Of a stretch of 64,000 nucleotides of DNA, positions 1-11,491 are shown piece after piece. The stretch is from assembly GCA_963930645.1 (NCBI GenBank), contig OZ005662.1, positions 103,028,436 through 103,092,435 of the forward strand. The letters are read 5' to 3'. The notes under the pieces are model-generated. The model saw nothing but the letters and a program-made list of their open reading frames with translations. It ran no database searches and was not told the origin of the DNA. The first letter of the stretch is position 1; each line of letters begins with the position of its first letter. The position numbers and the translations under genes are program-made. The stretch is from Salticus scenicus. Lineage: Eukaryota; Arthropoda; Arachnida; Araneae; Salticidae.

Positions 1-1976
1 GATGTATGGTAAAATAATTGAACATTATTAAAAATAAAGTTTCTTTTAAGTAAATAATAGCAAAGAAATATTCAACTATTTAGCAGGTTTTCACAAAGTA
101 ATTACAATATATTATATTCACTTATTTATTTTGAGATTTTCATTTATAAATATTGAGCTATTCTGTTGTTTGCATTTAGTCATTATGATATCGGTACAAT
201 ACTGAATTTTTCAAAATCATTGTAATTAACCAGAATAAGTTCGTATGAGATACGTCTCATTTAAAAGCATTTAAAAATAATTGTATGTCAACATTCTACA
301 TTGTGAAGTGTGTAATCTTATAACCTCATTAATTTGAATAACAAATGTTGATTAAGACATGGTTTCTTCATTATGTTTTCTCCACTGTGCTCAATAAATT
401 AAAAAAATGTTTTCTATTGATATACTTCCAATTATGGGATTCCTTATCTTCAATGTAAAATTTTTTATTTGTAATATGAAACATTCCATAAGTACATTTA
501 CTCTTAAAGTATGGACGTGGTGAAGGAAATTTTAATTTTAGTATTCGGAAAATTAAAATTTTATTTTATATGAAAAAAAATTATAATTTAAAATACAATT
601 GCAAACAGAAATTTAAATTAACCGCCGAACAATATTTTTCAGTCATGCGATCAATGGGACTTTTTAAGTATATGGTGTTTCATATTTGTTTAAAGTAATA
701 TGACATTTTATATCATAATTTTTTTAATTACGTACTTATATGTAAGTATGAGTATTATGCTTAAGATACTTTACTCTTTTACTGTAACTGCATTCGAAAT
801 ATTTTCATATACGTCACAAAAATGCTCATATATTTGGTTTAAAGGAAACGACATTATGAGAAACTAGTTGGCATAGGTGGACTCTTCTCAGTTCCTTATC
901 ATATACTTCTTGTTCTCATAAATTTCTGTTTCAAGGCATACTATTTTCACGTTAACAGGAATGAATATGATCGATTGCTTGACACGGTAATAGAATGTAA
1001 TGACCCACCTAAGAAGTTATTCACCGTTTAGTTCGATGCATTTACCTTAAACATTTACCTTTGTTAAATAATATAAGTTTCTTATTTTAGTTTTAATGCA
1101 ATTATATACTACCTTCAGTGCAATAATCCACATAATGTAATCTTATATCAAATTTTGCTCTATTGTGCATTGTTAAGGAACATTTAAATTTCGAATGATA
1201 TACGAAATTTCCCCCAAAAGACATTCCTAGCCAAATATGTTCCTGCTAGCATCAGAATTAGTACTTTAAGAAGTATTCTGAAATATTTACGAAGGGAATA
1301 TGCTTCAAGCGGTAGTTTATGCGAAATTTTGCCCCCATGTTCAAAAATTCGTAAATTTTAAATAACTTATAAAGTTTTGTAAGTTGTATTTTCGTAGTTT
1401 ATTATGGTAATACAAATATCATAAGTATTGCTTTAAAGCTGATATAATAATAGTATTCCTATTGGGCATTTAAGCAAAATTTTCACCTATTCTCCTATGT
1501 TAAGAAGCTCGTAAATTTCGTATATCTAACAATGTTTTTTAATTAAAATATTGCGAAACAATAATGTTCTCGTGAGTACCATAAGTGATATTTTGAAACT
1601 GGTCGAAGTATCTGTGATCATTTGTTCCTGTGATACCGTGTACACAGTTTAAGAAACTAACAAACAGACGCCCTACAGACGGACACCATACTAATTTTGT
1701 TATTTTCGGATTACTCACATCTCACAACTTAAAAATTATGCATAAATAGCCAACGAGGTGTGGGTATGATGGTTCATACCGCTAATATGTATATTAAATA
1801 ATTTGGCGCTGATTTTAATTCCTTAGGGGGAGACGTCAAATAAGGCAAAATATTTTTGGGAATTTAAGTAAGTTTTTGTGGCGGGGAAGTTTCTTCCTTG
1901 CAGACAGCTGTAAATTAATTTAATCAGATGAGGGGGGAAACTAACGCTTAACAAATTTATAAATTAAAGCTGAGCT
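1..1976. other. AT-rich DNA without recognisable genes
   Basis: No ORF with recognisable protein features was seen on either strand. The stretch around 1200-1680 looks internally duplicated: two blocks of about 230 bp share 'cgtaaatttt'-type phrases, 'gcccccatgtt/cctatgttaag', and end near 'aacaaacagacg'. The second block ends in a short purine/pyrimidine tract like the tails of the dispersed repeats at 55.9 and 61.4 kb, so it is probably old repeat DNA. Confidence 0.5.
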
Positions 1977-2125
1977 CTAAACTTTGTCGAACGCCTTTAG
2001 AAAATCAAGTAAAACGGCTCCAATAAATGCTTTCTTTCTTTCCTTTTTTTTTTTTTTTTTGTATTTCTCTAGTGGTAATATGTTCAACAAATCTCTAGAC
2101 ATGGTTATGGTTTGAAAGAATTTTC
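1977..2125 (-). pseudogene. LINE (non-LTR retrotransposon) reverse transcriptase fragment
   Basis: The minus-strand frame ends in GAVLLDFLKAFDKV followed by a stop. This is the usual form of motif A of non-LTR reverse transcriptases (LLDFSKAFDKV), including the first catalytic Asp. Only about 30-45 residues around the motif are recognisable, and an A/T homopolymer at 2047-2060 interrupts the upstream part. There is no YADD motif C or endonuclease nearby, so this is a decayed scrap. The motif match is seen in the sequence; assignment to a particular LINE clade is not possible. Confidence 0.55.
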
Positions 2126-2183
2126 TCGGAACCAAACTGCATCCGGAAATTACCTGCACCGAGTCAATCAATCTATTACGCAA

Positions 2184-3074
2184 TAATAACTCTTGAAAGT
2201 TTTCTAAGAGACATTAAAATGAAGTTAGCCTATAGCTGGAAGCTTGTTTTTAGCGTTTAATAATATCGACAATAACAGTTTTTAATAAAAGGGAAAATAA
2301 TTAAATTTGAATAACTTGCTGAAAAGGAGGGTAAATTTTGGATACAATTTGAGTAATCGTTAGTTATTTCATTAATGCGTGGGACATTACCTACCTAAAG
2401 TTTTTAATTTCGCAAATGACATCAGCGTGGGTGACAGAAAAATTGAAGGAGGTCATAATTTACACCGATTAACCTCCTAGTATTAAAAACAACTTCTCTC
2501 TCTGCTTCTTTGATGATAACTGGATTTTCCTAGAATTGTATTTCGGGGCTTATAGAATCTTATTATTATCTGCCTTTTTCTCGTTAGAGTACGCGTATAT
2601 TTGAGAATTTGAAATAAGTATTCGAGGTAATGAGAAGAAAAAGCTTTTATATTTCCTGGTAGTTTTCCAGATTGAATTTTTTTTTTTGAGTTAGGGATTC
2701 AAATTTCGCAGAAAAATGATTCATATTATGCAAAACAAATTTCCAGTTACCTATCCAGTGTAAAATTATTTTTTCTTATTTACCACACTTATAAAAATAA
2801 TATTTTATGCAGCAATATATGGTTTGCGGTTTTGAGTTGTTCTTCCGTAGCTTTTTTGTTTTGTACACCAAAGTTTTGTAGGACGGTGAAAAGAGCAATA
2901 TTTAAGAAAGCATGGAACAAAGAAACTGATACCCAAATTTAGTAGTTAATGTAAATTACACATAATTGCAGCCATACCAATATATACTTAGATGTGTATA
3001 CATTCAAGAGGTACTATTCAGTAGATCCTAGTATACTAAAATAAACTTACATTAGTGGTATGTTTATTAGAGTA
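2184..3074. other. AT-rich DNA, nothing recognised
   Basis: No convincing ORF or RNA gene. Two near-identical phrases, 'tactattcagtagatcc', occur at about 3012 and 3075, at the edge of the Tc1 pseudogene. They may be remnants of its terminal region or a small local duplication. Confidence 0.4.
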
Positions 3075-4190
3075 TACTATTCAGTAGATCCACCATTAGG
3101 TGTGAAGATAGCCTTGCAGCGTTCCGGAATAGAAGATATAAAGAACTGAATATTATCCTTACTACAATTTCGCTGAACCAGATCCTAATAAGGCTTTTTT
3201 GCAGCTTTATCTTAGTAGTGGCAAGCTCTTTTGCAGCAATTTTAGTACCCATTATATGCCAAAAAATTTCAAGGTTCAGGTTTGGACTATTCTTGGACCA
3301 GTCAAAAATTTTAATTTGAGATTTTTTCAAATAGGCCTTCACCAAAAAGGAGGAAATTGGGGCAATTATTTTCCAGTATCCGTAATGTTGTGGAGAAGAA
3401 ACTTCTAAATTAAGCAACAAAATTGCTCATAAATAAATTGGATTGTACTTACTCATTTCGCTGTATTACAGGATGTAGAGTCCTGTTGTAAAACATAATA
3501 ACTAAATAACTGGCTTTAAACACTTCTGCAAGATTTTAATATAAACGGATGCATTCATAGTTCCAGTAATAAATTTCAGGTGTACAATGCTTTTGCTGGA
3601 TGGGCATCTAAAGACTATTTGGCTAGCTGGAAATTTTACAGTAGGCGATATGCAATCTTGATGAAATGCTTCACTTTCCTGTCTTGAACGTACACATACC
3701 ATCCGATCCATGTAGGTTGAAATAAAAAACTACTGAGCCCCACTTATCCTTTGTCCATATGACATGATCTTTTGCTCCAAAAAATAGATTCTGCATTTTT
3801 TTTTCTTTTAAGTAAAGTGTATTTTCTTGGGCCGACACGCATGCACACTGCATTGGACAAGGCGGCTTTGGACAGCTCGTGCGCTTGAATTAACACTATA
3901 GGCTTTCACAAATTCAACTTTTAAATTAAGAACATTTGCATGACAATTGCAGAGAGATAGATATCGATCATCATATTTCGTAGCCGCCCTCTTTCTTGGT
4001 CCGATTCAGTCCATCTCATAACATTAAAAGATTCACGTTTCAATTTAATCGTTCTCAAAACAGTCAATTGGTTGAAACCTTTTTTTTTGTGTGTGTGTGT
4101 GTTCTGGGTGATCACAAGTGTTGAATATACTTCTTTAGATAATGCGAGTATCGCAGAATTTTTATCTTCCATCAACTGAATCACGAAACA
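3075..4190 (-). pseudogene. Decayed Tc1-like transposase
   Basis: Three minus-strand frames together follow the order of a Tc1-family transposase. First comes a GRPRK-like linker with KYDDRYLSL (about 3990-3900). Next is a catalytic-core stretch with WTKDKWGSVVF...NLHGSDG (about 3790-3700) and FITGTMNASVYIKILQK (about 3590-3520). Then comes IKIFDWSKNSPNLNLEIFW (about 3330-3270), the form of the DD34E motif around the catalytic Glu, and finally SIPERCKAIFTPNGGSTE (about 3140-3080), a typical C-terminus. The coding frame shifts several times, the region of the first catalytic Asp (normally FSDES) is deleted, and the second (QQDN) is not recognisable. A Tc1 transposase is normally about 340 residues, and this copy spans roughly that length but cannot be translated. 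TIRs were not identified. Confidence 0.8.
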
Positions 4191-4851
4191 ATCCTTTCAT
4201 CGCTTAAAGAACGAGACAAATGACTGTTTTCCCCTTTAGCCGCGGTATTTTTAGAAATTGGATAACGCAATATTTTGGAAGAACTGTATGATACAATAGG
4301 AATAAAGAATGGTATCATATCTTGCTTTGCAGCAACTAAGATAATTTTATGTGAATAAAATGATTCGTTAACTTTAAGAAATATTTATTTTTCTGTATGA
4401 CGCTACCTTTTTGTCCGCTAAGAAGCTATAATGCTTCAGGCAGACACATACAGACAGGCAAAAAGTTAAAACACGTAGCATTTCTCTTTTCTGCAGATGG
4501 TGTTTGATAATAAGTATTAAATAAATATTGCAGTTTTTTTTTTAACATTTTCCATTTAAATGCGTTATAAAGATATTTTTTAACAATCCTGATTAACGAT
4601 ACATTAATTTAACTATATTCTGAGAGCTCAATTTATGTAGTAGATTATTATTACTAATATTATTTTTAATTATGTTACTTCAATGTGTCTGAAGTCACAC
4701 TGTTGCCTACGAGAATCTTGTTTAATAACAAAAATTTATGATAAATTTCAAATGCAAAAAAAATTTCGTCAAGTCTTTATCTGACATCACAAAATATTTT
4801 AGTCAAGACAAGTCTTTTCACATGCATAACAGATAAATTATCTTAATTCAA

Positions 4852-4886
<35 letters not shown>

Positions 4887-5744
4887 TTCTTAAAAGATTA
4901 TCGGGAAAAACTTAGTTTTTCTAATAATTAAAATATGACTTCTTATTTAAGAGTATAAAATGTGATGAAGATTACTATATTTCAATGATTAAATGTCCCT
5001 TATTTATCTAAAAGCCTCAATAAAAAATTAGAGATATACATAATAGAAAAGAAAAAGAAATTTTATTCAAAGTTTAATAAAGTAACGTGATAATAAAAAT
5101 CTTTATTATGAAATAAAACATAATCTTTCAGAAAATAAAAACAACTAAACAAACAATTTAAAACACATTACCGTTTCATTAAATTGAAATTTACTGCATC
5201 ATAAAAATTTTATGGCTTTTCTATTATCTTAAAATAATTCAGTAGGCTATTGACGGGAAAAAAAGTTCCGACTATTAAGTTGGTTATGGAGCGACGGAAT
5301 TACAAAAAGAACGTGTTGTATTAAAATCACATACGCTTTAATATAATTATTATTGTTATTAAAAAAAAAAAAAAAATCAAAAAAGGAAAAAAGTGAATGT
5401 GCTTTTATTTTGGCGATTATTTTAAACATATTTCATATAATTACATTAATTTCGATTAGGATAATTTTTTATTAATTCTTAATTATTCTAAAAATTAGAA
5501 CAAAATCTGTAGTTAAGCACTGCCATGGACATGACAAAATATATTTCAGTATCTATCAAGGATTTTGAGCTTCTTTATATATATATATATATATATACTC
5601 ACGTTTGTGAGAACTGCATCACCATGAAAGAATTGTCAGAAATTAATTAAGATTATTCCACAGATTACTGATAGTGATGCAAATAAACGATCAAATGTAC
5701 AAGGCAAAAACAAAAACAAAACAGAACGTGTGAAATCAGTACTT
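4191..5744. other. AT-rich DNA with microsatellites
   Basis: No gene was recognised. It holds an (AAT)n microsatellite at about 4850-4881, a poly(A) tract near 5360 and a (TA)n run at about 5576-5598. The short ORFs here are low-complexity and were rejected. Confidence 0.5.
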
Positions 5745-6380
5745 TGTGTGTCCGCCACGCTAAGCGACGGGAGCCTGTACACGTTATGGCATTGGATCAT
5801 ACAGGTTCTGAATGCAATCCTGGGCAATGTCATTCCAATTGGCTTCGACATGACGCCAATGTTCAACCTTACAGTGCGCCCCACAAGTTGTCCGAGCGAG
5901 TAGGCGACCAATGAAATCCCAAACGTACTCGACGGGCGATATATTCGGGAAATAAGCAGACCATGGAAGAAGCGAAACGTATTGTGCACTGAAGAAGGCT
6001 AGTGCAGTCTGAGAAACATGCGCAAGGGCATTAACCTGCTGAAATACAGCTCTCGGGATGCGTCAAGGAATGGGAAGGCCCTCTGGCTCTAAAATTTCTT
6101 TTGTGTAGTTATAACTGTTGAGGTTACCCGCAATGTGCACTAGATGGGATCGACAATTATACTCAATAGCTCTCCACACCATGAAGCTAGGCGTTTCTGC
6201 AGTATGACGCTGGATAACACACTGTGGGAGCAGACGTTTCTCCCTGTAACGTCTGACGCGTACGCTATCATCATTGTACTCCAAATCTTAACGAGATTCA
6301 TCGGAAAAAACAATTTGTTGCCACTGGGCACGCCACGTGCTCTGTTGCTGAGTCCATTGAAGTCGAGGCATCTGTGATTC
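5745..6380 (-). pseudogene. Tc1-like transposase fragment with a lost catalytic Asp
   Basis: Read on the minus strand from 6377, the conceptual protein begins MPRLQWTQQQSTWRAQWQ and continues IVFSDESR, where the first catalytic Asp is intact. Then come EYNDDSVRVRRYREKRLLPQ, SFMVWRAIEYNCRSHLVHI, GNLNSYNYTKEILEPEG, FQQVNALAH, LLPWSAYFPNISPVEYVWDF and a C-terminal IQNLYDPMP. This is the catalytic half of a Tc1 transposase. The second catalytic Asp is replaced by Val (FQQVN where the family has QQDN), while the Glu in SPVEYVW is kept. In-frame stops occur after SDESR (about 6290), before RIPRAVF (about 6060) and after DPMP (about 5783). The N-terminal DNA-binding half is absent upstream. It differs enough from the 3-4 kb copy to be another Tc1 lineage. 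Confidence 0.85.
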
Positions 6381-6522
6381 AGCGAGAGGGGAATCCTGTG
6401 TAGAGGAACCCTTATACGCAGTTTATGCTTTATCTTCTCCTTTTCGAATCCGTACCTTAAAATGTCTAAATCTAAGAAATATTACGTTTTCTTAATTGGT
6501 ACATATGCTGGGTGCTCTTATA

Positions 6523-6561
<39 letters not shown>

Positions 6562-7379
6562 ATTATTCTGTAATTGTTTTTCTTCAAAGCGTAATTTCTA
6601 TGAAATAAATTAACTTATTTCTCATATAAACTTTCTTTTATAAAATTATTACACAATGACTAACTATTATCACTATAATGAAGTGATGGAAGTGCTAAAT
6701 CTTCTCCCAGATAATAATATATAATTTTTTGCTGTCCAAATTTACTCCACTAAATAGTAACCCCAAATATAAAGTTAATGCACTACAGCCTCTAAAATTA
6801 AATAATTCATTAAAATTCTACAGTTGTTTTATATTAAAAATATTTTTAATGATCCCAGTTTAAAATGCATATTTATCAAATTAAAAAATTTAACGAAGAG
6901 TAAAGGGTTTAATAAAATAAATAAATATATTTTATATAAGACAATATGTTTCTTAATTAAAAATACATAGTCTTATTGCGTTGGCCGATCAGGATAGGCT
7001 GTAAAAAAAGCCAGGTTAAAAATTAATTAAAGATTAAAACAGATTACCCAAGAACGCATTCAAGATTCAGTATATTGGTTAAGGTAAATTTATTTAATAT
7101 TCCAAAGCGTTTAATTTGACACGTGACCATAGATGGGATAACAGTACGAAGCTTACAGCATGGAGTAGGGAAACAGTAGCGGAACAAGTCCGGGCCACAG
7201 GCCCTAATCTTTCTTCAATTTATCAAAAAAAAAAAAGTTTCAGTTACAGTGGAAAAGAAATGAAAAGGGAAGATACAAAAATTAGAAAACGTGTATTGTA
7301 AAATTTATTATTTATAGGTTAAAAACAGTTATATCGTTATCTTTTAAGTAGTTGTTTAAGATTAAAGAATTTAATTTAT
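6381..7379. other. AT-rich DNA with poly(T) tract
   Basis: No gene was recognised. A homopolymer T run of about 33 occupies 6525-6557. A short ORF at 7116-7301 ends in Lys-rich low complexity and has no recognisable features. Confidence 0.45.
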
Positions 7380-7444
7380 AAATTAATAAATAAAACACTT
7401 TAAAAAAAAGTTTTAAAAACATATATTTAATTAAAAACTACATA

Positions 7445-7490
7445 TTTTTAAGCTTTTCGCCCTGAAAAGCAGGGCATCATCAGGAAATCT
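7445..7490 (-). ncRNA. Hammerhead ribozyme-like motif (left arm)
   Basis: On the minus strand the order is: stem I strand (ATTTC), core CTGATGA (7483-7477), one extra U, stem II GCCCTG/CAGGGC with loop CTTTT, core GAAA (7558-type position 7458-7455), a palindromic stem III AAGCUU, and the second stem I strand (AAAAT, one mismatch). This matches the type I hammerhead layout with a very short stem III. The extra U before stem II is non-canonical. Activity is untested. Confidence 0.55.
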
Positions 7491-7575
7491 ATATGGTTTT
7501 GCACAGTGTGCAGTTGTGTTACAAATATACATATATATATAAAACATATATGTGCAAATGTGCAAAACCATGTAG

Positions 7576-7620
7576 ATTTCCTGATGATGTCCTGCTTTTC
7601 AGGACGAAAAGCTTAGAAAT
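7576..7620 (+). ncRNA. Hammerhead ribozyme-like motif (right arm)
   Basis: Stem I ATTTC (7576-7580) pairs perfectly with GAAAT (7616-7620). The core CTGATGA is at 7581-7587, followed by an unpaired U at 7588. Stem II is GTCCTG (7589-7594) with CAGGAC (7600-7605) and loop CTTTT. The core GAAA is at 7606-7609, then AGCTT, with UUA as the candidate cleavage triplet ending at 7615. Against the left arm, one stem II base pair changes from C-G to U-A on both sides, a compensatory change that supports RNA structure. Stem III has no loop as a monomer, so a dimer (as proposed for other minimal-stem-III hammerheads) would be needed. Confidence 0.6.
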
Positions 7621-7685
7621 ATGTAGTTTTTAATTAAATATATGTTTTAAAAATTTTTATACGTATTTTAAAGTGTTTTATTTAT

Positions 7686-8306
7686 TAACTTAAAAGGTTA
7701 CACGTGTCTTTGTCTCTAAATGGGATATATTTTTTATGCATAATTTAATTTATAATTTTATTTATTTAGAGAATTTACCTATCTTTTAGAAAGAATAAAA
7801 AATTATAATATGTAATAATCTACATCACACAAAGTTTGTATTCTAAAATTAAAAGGTTTATATTTTAAAGAAACTAACAAGTACTTTCCAAACCAATCTT
7901 TAGAAATCTTAGAAATTATTTAGTGGACAAAGATATTTTATTAGTAGTATTAATTATAGTGATTTCGATATTTTTTCAAATACTCGAAAGAAACTCGCAG
8001 CTCTATTGAAAGAAAATGAAAAGGTTTAGTTGAAACAGTCTATATTTTTCCTTTCATTGAGTAAAAGTAATTAGAGCCTAAACAGAACTTTTTTAAAGAA
8101 AAGTTTGTAAATTCTATTAAATGAATAAAAAGAGAAAACGATTAAATAAAATTTAGTTTGCATTAGGAAAGATTAATCTCACTGATAAGTTAACTGAGAA
8201 ATGAAAAAAGAAAGTTTATTTATTTATTTATTTTATTTTTTTAATGTAAAAATCTATATATTATTTTGATCAAAAATTTGCTCTTTTAAATTTATTTTAA
8301 GTCCTT
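7686..8306. other. AT-rich DNA, nothing recognised
   Basis: Low-complexity A/T sequence with no ORF or structured element that I could identify. Confidence 0.5.
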
Positions 8307-10105
8307 CCCAGGTAGCACAGTATGGTATTTTCAACGTTGAACAAACGGCAATGCATTCCGTTGAATTATAGTTTTTCCGTAACGTTAATAATCTGAAAAT
8401 ATGTCTCGTTGATTTCCTCATCTTTCAACGGTTGTTTTAATACATTTTACAACGTAAAAAAAACCGTTGTAAAAGGGTTGTACGAAAACGCAATACTGTC
8501 GTTTTTTTTTTATAACCTAAAAAAAAAAAGTTGTAAAATGGTTGTTCAGAATCGCAATTCTGTCGTGCTTTTTATATCAGTTTTAAACGGCTTTTCTTAT
8601 GTCTTATAAACGTTGAAATCCAAGAAAAATAGCTATCTCCATATATCCATTAAATTTTTGTTTCTAAAATATTGCTAACAATTTTAAAAAGAAAAAATTA
8701 ATTAAAAAAAAAAAAAAAATGGAACATTCTTTTTTACTTAATTTTTAGACTTTTTTTATTACTAATTTTATTACTTTTTTAATACTCAATATACGAAAAT
8801 ATTAGATTCGTAAAAATTTTCAACTTCCGTTTTTCGAGGAAAGCTAAATTTCATAGTACATACAACTGCACAAAATATAATATGTGAGACAACCAATTTA
8901 AAACGAATGCTGAATTAGTTAAGAGTGTGTATCAGCAGACAGGTGATGCTCTCATTACACACTTTCAGAGATTTTTACATGACATCTCAACATCAGTTAA
9001 TTAAAATTGCTGCAAATTCTGTATATAAAACCTTTATTCTGAGAAGCTGTATAAAACTTTAGTGCATGTTAAATAACATTATATATAGATTATTTTTTCA
9101 GTAAATATTATGAAAAAAGTAAAATTTTACAAAAGTACAGTTTTAAAAAAGAGTATTAAATATTTAAAGTTAGATCGACCCCTGAAAATTTAAGACAAGA
9201 AATCAAACATAAAATTAAAGAAGGGAAAAAGAAACACTCACTTCATTACTTGAAAAATCTTGTTTAAATAAATACAGCATCCACAATTAGACGAGAACTC
9301 TGTAATTTTTAATATTATGCTAGCAGGTAAACACACCCAAAACCAAAGAATATTATAACTTTGAGCTTTTAAGGGAATTTACCAGCTAGCAAGTTGTTTG
9401 GAAATTACGTAAAATGTCAGAAAACTTTCGTACCATTTTAACAGGAAAGCGATATTCATCTTCTTTCACATCACATTCACTTTCAAAATGGCACGCGTCG
9501 TATCGTAAGACGCTTTTAAGGTTTGCCGCAATATACTTGGCGATTTCGCATGTAGAACGGGAGGGAGAAAGCGTACATTAGAACACCTTCGTTAGCTACG
9601 GTTTCCGAAAGCCAAAGAACATTCTACTATACTTGTTAATATAATTTGCCGAAAGCGTCCCTTCTTATCATGTTAGAAGTTCTTTCGCAGCACACCATAT
9701 CTTCTAAAACTCTAAAGAAAATTATATTATAACACGCACATCCCGCCAATTCACAATCGTGTATCGATATCAAGTTGAAGAGATTCAACGTCATTTGACA
9801 GAAATAATGACTTATAAAAAGCACCTATTAATTCGTTGAAAAAACATATTTTTTATTAGAATCAAAAAGGAAAACAAAAACTAATAAAATACCTATTTTA
9901 AAACGTCGAAAAAATAACAGAAAAAGTACAACCATAAAATAACGTTTGTTATAGGTTTTCTTTATTACTGTGTAAATATTCGAAATTGTTCAGTGAGAAT
10001 ATTGCGAAATAAAAACTATTTTTCAACGGACATAAAATAGCGTAACCAATTTTTCACTGTTCAGACTTATTTGCAACGCTATAACAACGTTATGTGTTAC
10101 CTGGG
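8307..10105. mobile_element. TIR element of 1.8 kb with CCCAGGTARCACA ends
   Basis: The left end CCCAGGTAGCACA (8307-8319) is the reverse complement, with one mismatch, of TGTGTTACCTGGG at 10093-10105. The subterminal zones on both sides (8320-8620 and 9830-10090) are rich in CAACG/CGTTG motifs, for example TTCAACGTTGAAC, CAACGGTTG and ACAACGTTAT. Such motifs often serve as transposase-binding repeats in DNA transposons. No transposase was seen, so it is non-autonomous or gutted. The interior around 8790-8950 contains a fragment of the repeat found at 21.5 and 22.5 kb ('gattcgtaaaaattttc'), which suggests a nested insertion. No clear target duplication was found, and the superfamily is not assigned. 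Confidence 0.6.
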
Positions 10106-11452
10106 TTATTGAACAATATACTTCCGATTATCAACATTTGAGGGACTAAAAATGTGCCAAAATCTTCATCCAAAATCTTCAAGTCATTTTATTACAGATA
10201 CATTGTATTATAACAGAAATCTTTAACCTTATAACAACATGCAACAATATTTTAGTAAAATAAATATTTACTAATAGTACCAAAAAAAGACTCTTATATA
10301 AAAGTATTTGAAAATGCATAAATATTATAAAAACAAACGGACTCTATCGGTTGAGGCGTTATAAAATCCCTTCACACGTAAAAAGCACACCATTTTCTTA
10401 TTTATGCTCATATTATTTAGGGAAAAATTTGCATTATATGGGGAAAGGATTGATACTGAAAGGATATCTTTAGAGAAATTCAGATTGAAAAATTAGCTGG
10501 GGGGGGGGGGGATCGATAATTTTGTCTAGAATCCAGAAAAACCAAAACAGCCAAAGTCAAATATTTCTTTGTAAATTTAAGCAAAGTATAACATAAATTT
10601 CAGCTTTTAATATTTAAAAAAAAGAATTTCGTACTACAATGCAACAAATCTGACAGCATAATATTATAAAAATAGACAGAAATGGAAATTGCCAGAAGAC
10701 ATTTTGTAAAATGTCGGTAAAATGAATTAGGATACTCTAGAATAACTTTTAAAGTTTTCTAAGAATGAGTAAGTGAGAAAAAAGTCGTTTAACTAGAGTT
10801 ACACATTAGGACTAATGTCAACGTTATTGGATACGTCTGCATATGTGTTACATTTACATGTATTCATAATTTTTATCTTCTGTGGAAAAGACGATTCCCC
10901 TTCCTCCATCCATAATCCCACAGGTATTGATTCTACATAACATGGAAACATTTTACCTGCACCAGCCGCCTTCAACGTACAAGGATCCTTTTATGCTAAG
11001 GACCTTTATTAAAAGAAATAGAACATGAAATCATTATAAAATTCAAGAACTTTAATTACAAATGAAACCGCATTTAAAGACAATTTTCTAGTAGAAATTA
11101 TTTTTCATATAGTACTTGTAATATGTTAGATAAAACTAGAAAATATAATTTTAAAGATAAATATGTCTAAATTCGGTTTATGATAAGAAATATAGTTACG
11201 AAAGATATCAGAATAACGTATGGCATGCAAATTAATGTCCACTTATTATTTTATTTTATTTATTTATCCCTAGACTGTAACTGAACAAGAACCCTTTGTA
11301 CAAAGGATCTTAAATGAAACATGCATGATAGCATGCAGTTCTCTGATATGGTACTTATATTTATTATCCATAAATATAACCACCGCACTTCAGAATGTGA
11401 AAAACGAGAGAAAAAAAGCTAAAAATCTATAGTAAAAGCATGAGACGAAAAC

Positions 11453-11491
<39 letters not shown>

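Larger units (their letters stand above)
7380..7685. mobile_element. Inverted-repeat element (PLE-like termini)
   Basis: Two arms of about 125 bp (7380-7505 and 7558-7685) are near-perfect reverse complements separated by a 52-bp AT-rich spacer. Each arm contains a hammerhead-ribozyme-like core (listed separately) followed on its own strand by a 'tttttaattaaa'-rich tail. The same order (hammerhead core, then an AT tail with 'tttttaattaaaatg') closes the Penelope-like copies at 13 and 16 kb. Hammerheads and inverted terminal copies are known from Penelope-like elements, so the inferred origin is a PLE terminal fragment in head-to-head arrangement without RT. A retrozyme-type non-coding element is an alternative. 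Confidence 0.6.
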
